Shown here one piece after another: positions 39,919-49,012 of a stretch of 64,000 nt of DNA (position 1 is its first letter; each line of letters opens with the position of its first letter). Under the pieces are notes generated by a model. It was not told where the DNA came from, searched no databases, and saw only the letters and a program-made list of their open reading frames with translations. The DNA is from a virus: IMG/VR virus record IMGVR_UViG_3300008627_000683, positions 1-64,000 of that record; one strand, given 5' to 3'. The position numbers and the translations under genes are program-made.

Positions 39919-40728
39919 TTATTTTCTATCGTCGTCACTTCGAAAAGCGTTTTGAGATGTTGAAGTATTTGGATTTTTCCAGGATTTCTTACGTTTACCA
40001 TCTCTTACAACAACATCTGAACCTGCTTTACGTGTATCAGGTGATGGTTCAAACAAGTTTCTAAGATCACCGTGTGGGTATTTTAGACGTCTACCATCAG
40101 GTGCCTTATAAGGATATTGTTTATCTAAAGCCATATCTCGCGCCGTTCTCTTAGAACCTTGGGACGTTTTATATTCGCTGTCTTTCATACCGGCATTAGC
40201 CTTGATACGAGCAATAGTATCGTCCAATACACTTGGATCTCCCGCATAGGCTTCTTGATCGCCGGATCCTGCGTCTTGTACCGCACTTGGATCTCCCGCA
40301 TAGGCTTCTTGATCTGTTTTTGCTACTGCTGTTCCAGGTGGCGGAGTATTTGGTAATTTGACCGCTACTGCTGTTCCAGGTGGTGGAGTATTTGGTCCTT
40401 TGGCCGCTACTGCTGTTCCAGGTGGTGGAGTATTTGGTAGTGGTGCTTTCTTTGTTTTTGCTCCTGGTGTACCAGCAAACTCACCTGCATCCATTGGTGT
40501 TGATGCTTGATCTGTTTTTGCTACAGCACTTGTAGTTGGGTCGCCTTCGCGAGCTCTTCTTGCTCTGTGCCCGTGCCTGATTTTGTCTGCTATTGGGTCT
40601 GTAGTAAACTTCTTTTTAAGCCAGCCCAATAGACCTCCAGACTGCGTTTCGTCCGAGGAACCACTTTTTTGCGGCCATCTTTCCATAATGAGTTCATCAT
40701 TCTCTTTAATAATATCTAAAATTTTCAT
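39919..40728 (-). CDS. Low-complexity protein with capsid-targeting-like leader, 269 aa
   Basis: Starts MKILDIIKENDELIMERWPQ, with I-K-E/N as a candidate cut site. Three tandem 14-residue NTPPPGTAVA units and two DQEAYAGDPS units follow. It shares TPMDAGEFAGTP with its downstream neighbour. Basic and probably disordered. A late promoter (40760-40767) precedes it. Likely a packaged or virion protein. Confidence 0.58.
   Translation of the reverse strand: MKILDIIKENDELIMERWPQKSGSSDETQSGGLLGWLKKKFTTDPIADKIRHGHRARRAREGDPTTSAVAKTDQASTPMDAGEFAGTPGAKTKKAPLPNTPPPGTAVAAKGPNTPPPGTAVAVKLPNTPPPGTAVAKTDQEAYAGDPSAVQDAGSGDQEAYAGDPSVLDDTIARIKANAGMKDSEYKTSQGSKRTARDMALDKQYPYKAPDGRRLKYPHGDLRNLFEPSPDTRKAGSDVVVRDGKRKKSWKNPNTSTSQNAFRSDDDRK
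40313..40440. repeat. 42-bp tandem repeats, three copies
   Basis: The unit around GCTACTGCTGTTCCAGGTGG, followed by a GGAGTATTTGG segment, occurs three times in tandem and encodes the NTPPPGTAVA peptide repeats. Confidence 0.8.
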
Positions 40729-40759
40729 AATTATGAAATCCTGTAAATAATGTTTTATA

Positions 40760-40767
40760 TATTTATA
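40760..40767 (-). promoter_or_regulatory. T4-type late promoter TATAAATA
   Basis: Minus-strand octamer 31 bases upstream of the start at 40728. Confidence 0.65.
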
Positions 40768-40825
40768 CGTTAGAGTATTATTTTACATATTCTTTTTTAT
40801 TATTCAGGTGGTGAAGGGAAAGTAA

Positions 40826-42538
40826 TTAGGATGTATGCGGTGATATTTTATTAGTCGACGGCACACCTACAGCATTTTGTAATGCTTCTTCAAACTGGCC
40901 TGAATCTGCCAAAGCCTTAGCAGAGCCTTGCAATACTCCATTCAACGCAGCTTTTATTTTAGGATCTTGGAATTTTTGCGGAAGCGACTCGACAAAACTA
41001 GTCATTGATTGAATATTTTCTACTACTTTTGGTCCTTCAGACAACGGCAGACTCAATTTTTCCCAGTTTGCAGTTTCTTTTTCCATTATGCCCTGTAATT
41101 TTGCCGCGGCGCTTGCTACACCACTTGATGATACAGATTCAATAGCATCTGGAAGTAACATGTTCAGTGTAGCATTTAATGACATCTGATTTGCCGCTGT
41201 GTTAGCAATCGTTACACCGGCCGCACCAGGCCCTTCTAAATCCTCTGCGCTGTCGTCTGCAGATGACGTTACTTCAGACCAATCTCCAGTCAGTGCTTGC
41301 CCAACGTAATCAATTGGTGATCCTGCTCCCAAACCAGTTAACGCATTTTGATATTCTTGCAATGCTTGTTCAAAAGGACTCAACGTAGTAGTGCCGTCTG
41401 CGTTAACAGTTGATCCCATAACTGTTCCCATTACGTCATCAAATTTCATTTCACCATTTGTACCTGAACCACCGCCAAATTGGCTTGCTAATTCAGTCGC
41501 CGAATCACTTGAAACTTTACTAGTTCCACTCGGAAATCCTGTATTTGCTGGTATATTATCAAATCCTGAAACCACATCTCCTAGATCGGCTATGACTCCG
41601 TTAGATAATGCACCAAAATCTCCAGCAAAATCGCTAACATAATTGCTGAATTCCGAGGTACCAATAGCACCACCTGATGCTTTTTTAAAATCCAAAAACT
41701 GCGAGCCATCAGTAATGCCTGACGCTTTAGTTGTTCCTAAAACTGCTTTCATTTCTGATATGCCTGTCGGTGTGTTAACTTTTTGTAATATACTTGTTGC
41801 TTGGCTGTCTGTTAAAGTATCTAAATCAATACCGCTATCACGAACAGCATTTGAAACTACAGGAGATACCAATGCTGATTCTAACAAAGATGCAGAACTT
41901 TGATCTAGTGGTAATCCAGCCAATGTGCCAAGTTGTGATGCGGCATTTGCAAATCCAGCGCCTGCTGTTCCAGAACCAGAAGCCATTTGAGCAAATTGCC
42001 CTGCTACTTTACCAAGTTCTGAAGAAACTGTTTCTTTTGCACCTTGCACAGCGTTATGCATTACATCTGCAGATTGTGCTACAGCAGATTCTATCTGTGC
42101 AAAATTTTCTGTAAATTTTGATAAATCATCTGGTATAAGTTTTTTTACATGATTTTCAACAGATTCTATTAATGTAGAACTACCTAACGATGCCTGCATA
42201 TTATCGGGAACCATTCCACAATCTGCTCCTAATTGATGAATTGCGTTAGCGTGTGTTTGAGCACAACCAAACATTCCTGCTTCTTGCCCAGTTGCTTCAA
42301 CGTTAGCCAAATTCCCTATCATTGTAGTAGTAACGGCTATTTTTGATTTAATACCATCAATAAGTGCCTGTGTAGACGCTGGCATTTGTATTGCTCTGTT
42401 AGGATCGCCGATCGGCTTCAACATTTCCTTTAAGGCTTCTGTTCCTAAACAATTGTCGCCAGTCTGACATCCGCCGGCATCTGCCGCCGCCTTTTCTTTT
42501 TCTCTTTGTTGATTAAAGTCCGGTAGTAAAAAAGACAT
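40826..42538 (-). CDS. Predicted virion protein next to PAAR spike, 570 aa
   Basis: Starts MSFLLPDFNQQREKEKAAAD and is rich in Ala, Ser and Gly, with helical segments throughout and conserved-looking cysteines in the first 100 residues (GCQTGDNC, GCAQTH, GADCG). No enzyme motif. It directly follows the PAAR gene (1-base gap), so it may belong to the spike or hub of the baseplate. Function inferred from context only. Confidence 0.6.
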   Translation of the reverse strand: MSFLLPDFNQQREKEKAAADAGGCQTGDNCLGTEALKEMLKPIGDPNRAIQMPASTQALIDGIKSKIAVTTTMIGNLANVEATGQEAGMFGCAQTHANAIHQLGADCGMVPDNMQASLGSSTLIESVENHVKKLIPDDLSKFTENFAQIESAVAQSADVMHNAVQGAKETVSSELGKVAGQFAQMASGSGTAGAGFANAASQLGTLAGLPLDQSSASLLESALVSPVVSNAVRDSGIDLDTLTDSQATSILQKVNTPTGISEMKAVLGTTKASGITDGSQFLDFKKASGGAIGTSEFSNYVSDFAGDFGALSNGVIADLGDVVSGFDNIPANTGFPSGTSKVSSDSATELASQFGGGSGTNGEMKFDDVMGTVMGSTVNADGTTTLSPFEQALQEYQNALTGLGAGSPIDYVGQALTGDWSEVTSSADDSAEDLEGPGAAGVTIANTAANQMSLNATLNMLLPDAIESVSSSGVASAAAKLQGIMEKETANWEKLSLPLSEGPKVVENIQSMTSFVESLPQKFQDPKIKAALNGVLQGSAKALADSGQFEEALQNAVGVPSTNKISPHTS

Positions 42539-42539
42539 A

Positions 42540-42830
42540 TTATGAACCTACTATAACATCAGGACTACCTACTGCCCTAGGGTGTCCGCATGTATCTATA
42601 TCAACATCAGTTCTTAATGCTGGTTTACCTTCAATAATAACTGATTCACATGTAGAAACGGTTAACGCACTACAATGCGATCCTGGATTCGGGCACGGAG
42701 CGTGGGGCGTCACTGACATGTCAGGAACACCTGCTTTCCTTCCGTTTATAAGAACAGACTTTGCACCACCAGTCGCAATGCCACCGGCCGTGTTAGGATC
42801 TTTTTCTCTTTGTGCTTTCCAACCTGACAT
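42540..42830 (-). CDS. PAAR-like spike-tip protein, 96 aa
   Basis: The protein consists of PAAR-type strands with metal-ligand His and Cys: GGIATGGAKSVLINGR, PHAPCPNPGSHC and VDIDTCGHPRAVGSPDV. PAAR proteins (T4 gp5.4) cap the central spike and sharpen the tail tip. Length is typical. TATAAATA lies 5 bases before the ATG. Confidence 0.85.
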   Translation of the reverse strand: MSGWKAQREKDPNTAGGIATGGAKSVLINGRKAGVPDMSVTPHAPCPNPGSHCSALTVSTCESVIIEGKPALRTDVDIDTCGHPRAVGSPDVIVGS

Positions 42831-42835
42831 ATAGT

Positions 42836-42843
42836 TATTTATA
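42836..42843 (-). promoter_or_regulatory. T4-type late promoter TATAAATA upstream of PAAR gene
   Basis: Minus-strand octamer 5 bases before the ATG at 42830, predicting a leaderless transcript; a second weaker copy (AATAAATA) lies about 20 bases further upstream. Confidence 0.6.
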
Positions 42844-42864
42844 ACGTATTATAATAACTATTTA

Positions 42865-43155
42865 TTATCCCACACTAATGCCAGTTGTTCCTTGGATATA
42901 TTGATCTGCCATTGGCTTTACTGTTTTGCCGATAACCATACAATGGGATTTGTCTAGTGTGACAGTAGAATCTAACTCCATAGTAAACATAAACTGAGAA
43001 ATTCCGACCCCTTGCGGGCCCATTTGTAGAGACATAGGTTTTTCTATTGTGATATGAGTTTCAGTTTCGTCACTAAATCTACCAATAACTTCTTCACCAG
43101 ATGTTAATTTAATTGAGATAACATCATTCTTTTTATAATTGACTTCTAATAACAT
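42865..43155 (-). CDS. Sm-like (Lsm/Hfq-fold) protein, 96 aa
   Basis: The first 60 residues follow an Sm1-like pattern (VISIKLTSGEEVIGRFSDET, then ITIEKPMSLQM) with later strands (FMFTMELDSTVTLDKSH). It resembles small Sm-like proteins known from marine viral sequences. It may bind RNA like Hfq, but the classic Hfq Sm2 motif is not evident. It overlaps the CDF gene end by 23 bases. Confidence 0.6.
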   Translation of the reverse strand: MLLEVNYKKNDVISIKLTSGEEVIGRFSDETETHITIEKPMSLQMGPQGVGISQFMFTMELDSTVTLDKSHCMVIGKTVKPMADQYIQGTTGISVG

Positions 43156-43753
43156 TTGTACTTTCCTTGAATATTTTTATTGCACTAGTGCATATTAATA
43201 AAGCAATACCTCCGCCTATAACGATATCTGGAATATTGCTTTGTGTAAACATTACCAATAATCCTGCTATAATAATACCAACACTTGATAATGCATCATT
43301 TCTACAACATATATAAGCACTCTTAAGATTAATATCTTTGTTTCTATAATATAACAATATTACTGCTGATATAATATTTCCTATTAATACAAAAATACCT
43401 ACATAAGTTATAGGGTGTGGATCAGGAACATATCCCGTCATAATGTTATTAAGGACATATACTAATGCCATAATACCAAACGCAAACATTATTATTGATT
43501 TGACTAACGCTAGTTTGGCTTTTGTTTTTACTGCTGATCCTATAACAACTATACTACTTCCTAATATAAGTGCATCGCCTATATTATGAGCACTATCACT
43601 TAATAAACTTACTGAATGAGACAATATACCATAATATAACTCTAATCCAAACATAAGTGCATTGATTAAAAAGCATATGATTAGTGCGTTGCGTTCACAG
43701 GCTTGGCATTGATCGACTGGCCGGCACGTATCATCGAGACATAAACGAAACAT
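43133..43753 (-). CDS. Cation diffusion facilitator (CDF) metal transporter
   Basis: Six hydrophobic segments in 206 residues. The TM2 metal site SLLSDSAHNIGDA keeps H-x-x-x-D; the TM5 site is C-x-x-x-D (CCRNDALSSVG), with Cys in place of the usual His. The N-terminus has four cysteines (C5, C10, C16, C19) that could bind metal. The large cytoplasmic C-terminal domain is absent. It would export Zn, Co, Fe or Mn. Neighbours: Sm-like gene and glutaredoxin. Confidence 0.85.
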   Translation of the reverse strand: MFRLCLDDTCRPVDQCQACERNALIICFLINALMFGLELYYGILSHSVSLLSDSAHNIGDALILGSSIVVIGSAVKTKAKLALVKSIIMFAFGIMALVYVLNNIMTGYVPDPHPITYVGIFVLIGNIISAVILLYYRNKDINLKSAYICCRNDALSSVGIIIAGLLVMFTQSNIPDIVIGGGIALLICTSAIKIFKESTNVIRSQL

Positions 43754-43986
43754 TATGCAACAAGATCATCAATGGGGTGTGCAATTAATCCGTGAAATCC
43801 GCCTTTAATTAATGTATCGTCTTTATAAATCTGAGGAACAGTTCTAAAACCCTGGCCCAGGATCCATTGCTTTGCTTCTTCGTTTGTATCTAAACTAACT
43901 TCTTTATATTCAATATTGTTTTCTTCTAAATACTTCTTTGCACTAACACAAAAACCACACGTATCTTTACTATATACAGTAATCAT
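43753..43986 (-). CDS. grx: Glutaredoxin
   Basis: A 77-residue glutaredoxin with active site C-G-F-C (TCGFCVSAKKYLEE), the T-V-P cis-proline (RTVPQIY) and a G-G helix start (IKGGFHGL). It can reduce class I or II reductases and protein disulfides. It lies in the block with the B12-dependent ribonucleotide reductase, for which it is a plausible electron donor. Overlaps neighbours at both ends. Confidence 0.92.
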   Translation of the reverse strand: MITVYSKDTCGFCVSAKKYLEENNIEYKEVSLDTNEEAKQWILGQGFRTVPQIYKDDTLIKGGFHGLIAHPIDDLVA

Positions 43987-45071
43987 TTATTTAAATACTC
44001 CTTTAAAATTATTGGTTCTTCTCTATTTGGAAAGTAATCTTGTTTCTCTCCTTCTCTATATAAATCTAACGTTAAGCAATGCAAGCCGCCATCCCAGAAA
44101 TAACAATGTCTCCATGGTACATGTACGGGTTCCATTTTATGCTTTTTTAAAAAATCTAATAGATTTTTATTTGTCATACTACTAACACACACATGGCGCT
44201 CATCTAATACTAAAACGTTAACGTCAAATACACTTTCCTCAACATACCCTACCCATTCATCTAACCAGGTATTAACATAATTTGCAAATTCTGGATTTGA
44301 AACCGCTTCAGGATGCCACCATTTACCGTTTGTTTTCTGTTTCCAATTAAAAAAATCTCGAATTTTTTCCCAAGATTCATTTTCTATATAACATACATCC
44401 CAATTTGGAAAGGTTTCATTATAGTCTTGAAAATCAAATACGCTTATAATAGCACCAGGCTTTATTGGATGAAAACATCCATCACTGTGAGAATATGGAT
44501 TATCTAATACATTTATTCGAGTATCTGCAAACATTCTTTTTAAGCCTGCCCAGGGCATACAGCATGTATAATTTATATAAGCATCTTTTCCTAGTAAAAA
44601 GACATTTGCACTTGTAGGAGGGTGTTTTTCTATGGAAAAATTTTCTATTTTTAAATAATCATCCGACTCATTTTGAAAATCAAACATATTATGCAATTTA
44701 TATCCGTTTGACTTGAGTCCATTTGTTATATTTAGATTATCAGCATAATTAGTCCATAGTTTATTTCCTATTACTATTTGATTATCTCTTGGTTGTAATG
44801 CATTTCTAGGGATTTTTACTTCACCTACTTCATTAATATAATTTTCAATTCTATCGGATTTATCAGATGTAGGACGAATAACTTCGCATCCAAAATCTTT
44901 TAAAATTTTTTCATAATTTGATAAGTCTTCGAGTGTTTCTTCTGCAATTCTTTGCAAAGGGTTTCTAACTTTTGCATCTTTGATATTTTCAAAGAAGTCC
45001 GGCCCCCACACGGTGCCAAGCATTACTTTTTTAAGCGGATCCCATTTATTCCAGATGTTACACTCTTTCAT
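43983..45071 (-). CDS. Amidinotransferase-like enzyme, 362 aa
   Basis: Second amidinotransferase-fold protein. Near the start KKVMLGTVWGPDFFE; in the middle HSDGCFHPIKPGAIIS with the H-x-D element; near the end RHCYFWDGGLHCLTLDL with catalytic Cys332 in G-G-L-H-C. This is closer to the glycine amidinotransferase motif than the 2080-3114 copy. ATG 45071 is chosen because it clears the upstream gene by 13 bases. Probable arginine-derived amidino transfer; acceptor unknown. Confidence 0.85.
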   Translation of the reverse strand: MKECNIWNKWDPLKKVMLGTVWGPDFFENIKDAKVRNPLQRIAEETLEDLSNYEKILKDFGCEVIRPTSDKSDRIENYINEVGEVKIPRNALQPRDNQIVIGNKLWTNYADNLNITNGLKSNGYKLHNMFDFQNESDDYLKIENFSIEKHPPTSANVFLLGKDAYINYTCCMPWAGLKRMFADTRINVLDNPYSHSDGCFHPIKPGAIISVFDFQDYNETFPNWDVCYIENESWEKIRDFFNWKQKTNGKWWHPEAVSNPEFANYVNTWLDEWVGYVEESVFDVNVLVLDERHVCVSSMTNKNLLDFLKKHKMEPVHVPWRHCYFWDGGLHCLTLDLYREGEKQDYFPNREEPIILKEYLNK

Positions 45072-45084
45072 TAATAAGGCGCCT

Positions 45085-46998
45085 TTAGATTCCACATCCA
45101 CCCGCCACACATGCTAGTTCTTGTGAACTGGTGGTCATATCTTGTTCTTCATATTCACTTAGCAATCCCCAATCAACATCTTTGGGCATTTTGGCTAATA
45201 ACTCTTTATACTCTTCTTCTGAGCAATCTTGATATGGTGCTTGTCTGTAAGTATGATCGTTAAATGGCAAGAATGAAACTCCTGACATCATATCAAAGTT
45301 GTTATATACCCATGCACCTACTTCCATCCATTCTGTTTCTTTTACACTAATGGTTACTGATGGTTTGTGTTCGCACCAGTGTTCTTGATATACTTTCCAT
45401 AACTCTAGTTGCTCAATAGCGGTCATGTCTTTACGGTATACACCGTTTTTAGGACCTTTAACTGGGAATGAGAAAACATAAGTATGGTTTGGTTTTGTCA
45501 CATCATCTTCACAAGGAAACCCTGCTTCCTTCATCATCTTAGCAAGTGGATCCTTCTTATCAGCACGAATAGTTCTAATATAATAAGGATTGTGTCTTGC
45601 GTGAATGCCACTTGCACTATCAACTAGTTGACTAACCGTGCCACTTGGTTTTACACAAGTAATAGCGGCTGATTGAGCAATACCTAACTTTGAAGCAATT
45701 TCTTTGTTTGTTGCAACTGCTACTTGTTTAAGTTCTGATAATAATTCCTCAATACCTTTCTTCTTGCCATTCGTAAAAGCATTATCCATAATGCCCGTCA
45801 ATGAAACGCCTAATAGTCTTTCTTCTTGGCAGTTATTTTCCCAACGCTTGTTAAGGTATTTAAAGTTAGTAAGTGTTGATTGGAATGTGCCTAAAATTGT
45901 AGCATTGATAACTTTGTTCTTTAAAGATTCGAGTGTGTCTTCTGGACGAACAACAACTTCAGATAAATTACAAAATTCTTCAGATCTTAAAATAATTTCA
46001 CTGCAAGGATTGGTGCCAAAGTTATGCTCTGGATCTCTACGTCCACTTGAAGCGGCAACCTTTTGTGCGGCTTCTCTATTAAAGATACCACGCTCGCCTG
46101 ATTTGGAATCATATAATGCTTTCCACTCTTCCATAAAAATACCTACATCTGGTCTTTCTGTATAACAAGCGGAATTGTTTGCTAACGCACGTTGAGTATT
46201 GTTTTCCCACCATTGACCTGCTTTAGCATGTCTCATTCTGTCATCACTTAGGTTGGATAATGAGATAAGTGCTGAGCGGCGAACGCCACCAACTACAACA
46301 ATTTCAGCAATCTTACATGTAATGTCGTGACACTCAAGTGATGTTAGTTTACGGCCCGCGGCGTTTTTAAATATATCTATACAAAATCTAAACAAATCTT
46401 CCAATGGCTCTGGGCCAGAAGCACGACCGCCAAATGTTTTTAATGGTGCGCCTGCTGGGCGAACTCTTGACAAATCCCACTGAGGAATTTGTCCACCATA
46501 TAGCAAATGGATAAGTTCTTTAAGTGCCTTTGCCCATCCAAGTTTAGAGTCACTTACCACGATTGTAGTTTCAGTATCATGAAAATCATCTGCAACTCTA
46601 GGCATCTCGTTAACCATTTGTCTTTCAACACTAAACCCAACGCCTGTTCCATTCATTAAAATATATAAAATCTCATCAAATGCTCTTGGTGTTTCGATAG
46701 CAACAAATGAACAATTATATCCTGCGATGTTTTCACGTGATAGTGCTTCACCTGCTGTCATAAGACAACGCATTGAAGGCATTATGTCTAAATTTAGAAC
46801 AGCATCTTTTAATTGTGTTTTAAGTCCAGTGGGTAATTTGTATTCACATTGCTGTTTTAAATGTTCTTCGAAAAAGTCGAAGTATCTGCTAACTGTTTCT
46901 TCCCATGTTTCTCTGCGTTTAACATCATATCTGTAACGAGAGTATCTTGATAAGTGAATATACTGCTGATATAGAGTGGGTAATTGATGGGCCGCCAT
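45085..46998 (-). CDS. nrdJ: Adenosylcobalamin-dependent ribonucleotide reductase (class II, monomeric RTPR-like)
   Basis: 637 residues. The active-site set is complete: Cys96 in GYNCSF, Cys332-Ser-Glu334 in TNPCSEIIL and Cys343 in EEFCNLSEV, with the same 11-residue spacing as C408/C419 in the Lactobacillus enzyme. The C-terminus ends CVAGGCGI, the swinging redox pair. It makes deoxynucleotides without oxygen or a second subunit and needs B12 from the host. A sigma-70-like promoter indicates early expression, fitting DNA synthesis. The glutaredoxin two genes downstream may reduce it. Confidence 0.95.
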   Translation of the reverse strand: MAAHQLPTLYQQYIHLSRYSRYRYDVKRRETWEETVSRYFDFFEEHLKQQCEYKLPTGLKTQLKDAVLNLDIMPSMRCLMTAGEALSRENIAGYNCSFVAIETPRAFDEILYILMNGTGVGFSVERQMVNEMPRVADDFHDTETTIVVSDSKLGWAKALKELIHLLYGGQIPQWDLSRVRPAGAPLKTFGGRASGPEPLEDLFRFCIDIFKNAAGRKLTSLECHDITCKIAEIVVVGGVRRSALISLSNLSDDRMRHAKAGQWWENNTQRALANNSACYTERPDVGIFMEEWKALYDSKSGERGIFNREAAQKVAASSGRRDPEHNFGTNPCSEIILRSEEFCNLSEVVVRPEDTLESLKNKVINATILGTFQSTLTNFKYLNKRWENNCQEERLLGVSLTGIMDNAFTNGKKKGIEELLSELKQVAVATNKEIASKLGIAQSAAITCVKPSGTVSQLVDSASGIHARHNPYYIRTIRADKKDPLAKMMKEAGFPCEDDVTKPNHTYVFSFPVKGPKNGVYRKDMTAIEQLELWKVYQEHWCEHKPSVTISVKETEWMEVGAWVYNNFDMMSGVSFLPFNDHTYRQAPYQDCSEEEYKELLAKMPKDVDWGLLSEYEEQDMTTSSQELACVAGGCGI

Positions 46999-47025
46999 TT
47001 ATTGATTCCTTTATTCTGTTATAAC

Positions 47026-47054
47026 ATTATACAACAAAAGTGCTAAGATGTCAC
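47026..47054 (-). promoter_or_regulatory. Sigma-70-type early promoter for nrdJ
   Basis: GTGACA (47054-47049), 17-base spacer, TATAAT (47031-47026), about 27 bases before the ATG. Same -35 variant and flank (TTCGTGACAT) as the promoter at 448-476. Confidence 0.75.
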
Positions 47055-47164
47055 GAATTTTTGTATTAATAATGTATATATCGTAATCACGATATTAAAT
47101 GTATTTAAATGGTCTGTTAGAAAATTATGTAGGTAGTTAAACGTGTTTCTAGGTACACTATAGG

Positions 47165-48997
47165 CTATGAATGTAAATATTCTATATAATATACAAGTGT
47201 TGCGGCCGAACCAGTACTGGTAGTAGTATATCGCATTGTTGCTGTACCAGCACTGTGCGTTACTGTAAATGTAACACCAGTTGCTCCAGTTTGAGTAATA
47301 GAATCTGTTACAGTAGAAGCACCTGATTTAATTGCTATGCTAAGTTCGCCAACTTGTGATTCAGTACCTCTTGTTATACTATAATACATTTTTACATATT
47401 TAACTTCCGACTCAAGGAAAGTAATACCAGTAGACGTGGCTGTTTGATTGTCTAGTAATGACAGTTGATTACTAATAGTATGCTCTCTTCTACCAAATAA
47501 TTCCTTAGTGTCAGGTATTAATACATATCCGTCAGCGTGATTTAGTTGCACTCTGTCATATGTGCCAACATCACCATCTGTTCTACCAAATTTATCTGAT
47601 ATACTTGTGCAATCTGAAACGTTTACGGAGTTAAAATTAATAACATCAGCAACAGCACTAGCAGTAGCATCTGCGTTGCCGTTATTGGCCACGTCAACAA
47701 ATGTATTGCCTATAGAATAAATTCCTTGTGCGCGATCAACATCAATTGCTTCATAATCAATATCACGGAATAAAGAACTTGTAATTTTAATACTGTGTGG
47801 GCCTGTGCCTGATGCGGTTGTCTCACCTAACCAAAAACCTTTATACATTGTATCAAAGTTACAGTTATGGAATGATAATCCTTCGATAGCATCATTGGAA
47901 TAAACACCAAGTGGAACACCCTGGAACGAACAAGCATTAAAAACTAAGTTTCTTGTTCTTAGTGCGAGTGTTTCAGATATATTAAAACCGGCCGGTCTGT
48001 CACTACTATTCAATCCATCAGTACTGTTATATGTGCCAACAAATGCTACATCTTCAAAATAAGAATTTAATGTAGAATCAATTTGAATACAGTCTTGAAT
48101 TAAATGTGTTGAATCAGTAGTTTTAATAGTCATACCTCTAATCACAATATTTTGCGGTTGGGTTGCACTATTATTACCAATATTTGGAGCGGCTTGGCCT
48201 TTGGAGTCAACTGTACGTATAACGCAACTATCATGCCCTGCCGTTTTACTTGACGTAATAGACACGCTGGCAGTTGAATAGCCGGCACCACCACTTACTT
48301 GTGTAAATGATGTAATTGCGCCGTCTGTTATATTTGCTGTAAATGATGCACCAGCACCATCACCTGTAATTGTTACAACAGGGGCAGTAGCATAACCAGC
48401 GCCTGGTGTGGCAACAGTTAATGAACTTACTGCGCCGGCAGTGATAGTCGCTGTGGCTGTTGCATTGGTTTGTGTCTCTTCATATTGTATAATTGTTTTT
48501 CCAGAGCCATCACCGTATAATGTCGCCCAAGTAGGAACTTCTATAGGTGCAGTGACTTTATATACACCTGCAGGGAAATATAAACTTCTGCGGGCCTTTT
48601 GTGTTGTGTCTCTAACAAACAGTTGGTATATTGCTCTTGCAATCGCCGCAGTATCATCTACTGTGCCGTTGCCACTGGCACCAAAGTCCATTATACTTAC
48701 GTGGTCATCAAGTCTATCTTGCAATGTTCTAACAATAGGAGCTCCCGCCGTTGCGCCGGTATCTACTGTTGCGCTTGCATTGCCTTCATAAGTAAAATTG
48801 ATGAGACCTGCTAAATCACTGTGTTCTGTTAGAATTGCTGTATTGCCAACTACAGGTGCACCAGCACTTAACGGCCCATTACCGATGTATAATTCTCTTG
48901 TGTTGGTTACCCAACCCAATTCAGCATGTGATAACTGTGGAAGATTTTCTGCTAACCCTCTACGATGTTGAATTCTAGAAATTTGTACAATTGCCAT
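47165..48997 (-). CDS. Tail fibre/tailspike with pectate-lyase-like beta-helix, 610 aa
   Basis: The N-terminus MAIVQISRIQHRRGLAENLP with the ELGWVTNTRELYIGNG block is a virion-attachment domain common in marine T4-like phage fibres. Residues about 98-180 carry VSIMDFGASGNGTVDDTAAI, the start of a pectate-lyase-type right-handed beta-helix seen in polysaccharide-degrading tailspikes. Gly-rich VTITGDGAGASFT repeats and a beta-sandwich-like end follow. It should recognise or cleave host surface glycan. A late promoter stands 5 bases from the ATG. Confidence 0.88.
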   Translation of the reverse strand: MAIVQISRIQHRRGLAENLPQLSHAELGWVTNTRELYIGNGPLSAGAPVVGNTAILTEHSDLAGLINFTYEGNASATVDTGATAGAPIVRTLQDRLDDHVSIMDFGASGNGTVDDTAAIARAIYQLFVRDTTQKARRSLYFPAGVYKVTAPIEVPTWATLYGDGSGKTIIQYEETQTNATATATITAGAVSSLTVATPGAGYATAPVVTITGDGAGASFTANITDGAITSFTQVSGGAGYSTASVSITSSKTAGHDSCVIRTVDSKGQAAPNIGNNSATQPQNIVIRGMTIKTTDSTHLIQDCIQIDSTLNSYFEDVAFVGTYNSTDGLNSSDRPAGFNISETLALRTRNLVFNACSFQGVPLGVYSNDAIEGLSFHNCNFDTMYKGFWLGETTASGTGPHSIKITSSLFRDIDYEAIDVDRAQGIYSIGNTFVDVANNGNADATASAVADVINFNSVNVSDCTSISDKFGRTDGDVGTYDRVQLNHADGYVLIPDTKELFGRREHTISNQLSLLDNQTATSTGITFLESEVKYVKMYYSITRGTESQVGELSIAIKSGASTVTDSITQTGATGVTFTVTHSAGTATMRYTTTSTGSAATLVYYIEYLHS

Positions 48998-49002
48998 ATG
49001 TA

Positions 49003-49010
49003 TATTTATA
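49003..49010 (-). promoter_or_regulatory. T4-type late promoter TATAAATA upstream of fibre gene
   Basis: Minus-strand octamer 5 bases before the ATG at 48997; no ribosome site can be seen, consistent with a leaderless transcript. Confidence 0.7.
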
Positions 49011-49012
49011 CT

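Noticed and set aside
47165-48997. Diversity-generating retroelement target in the fibre gene
   Set aside because: No reverse transcriptase or template repeat was found in the window.
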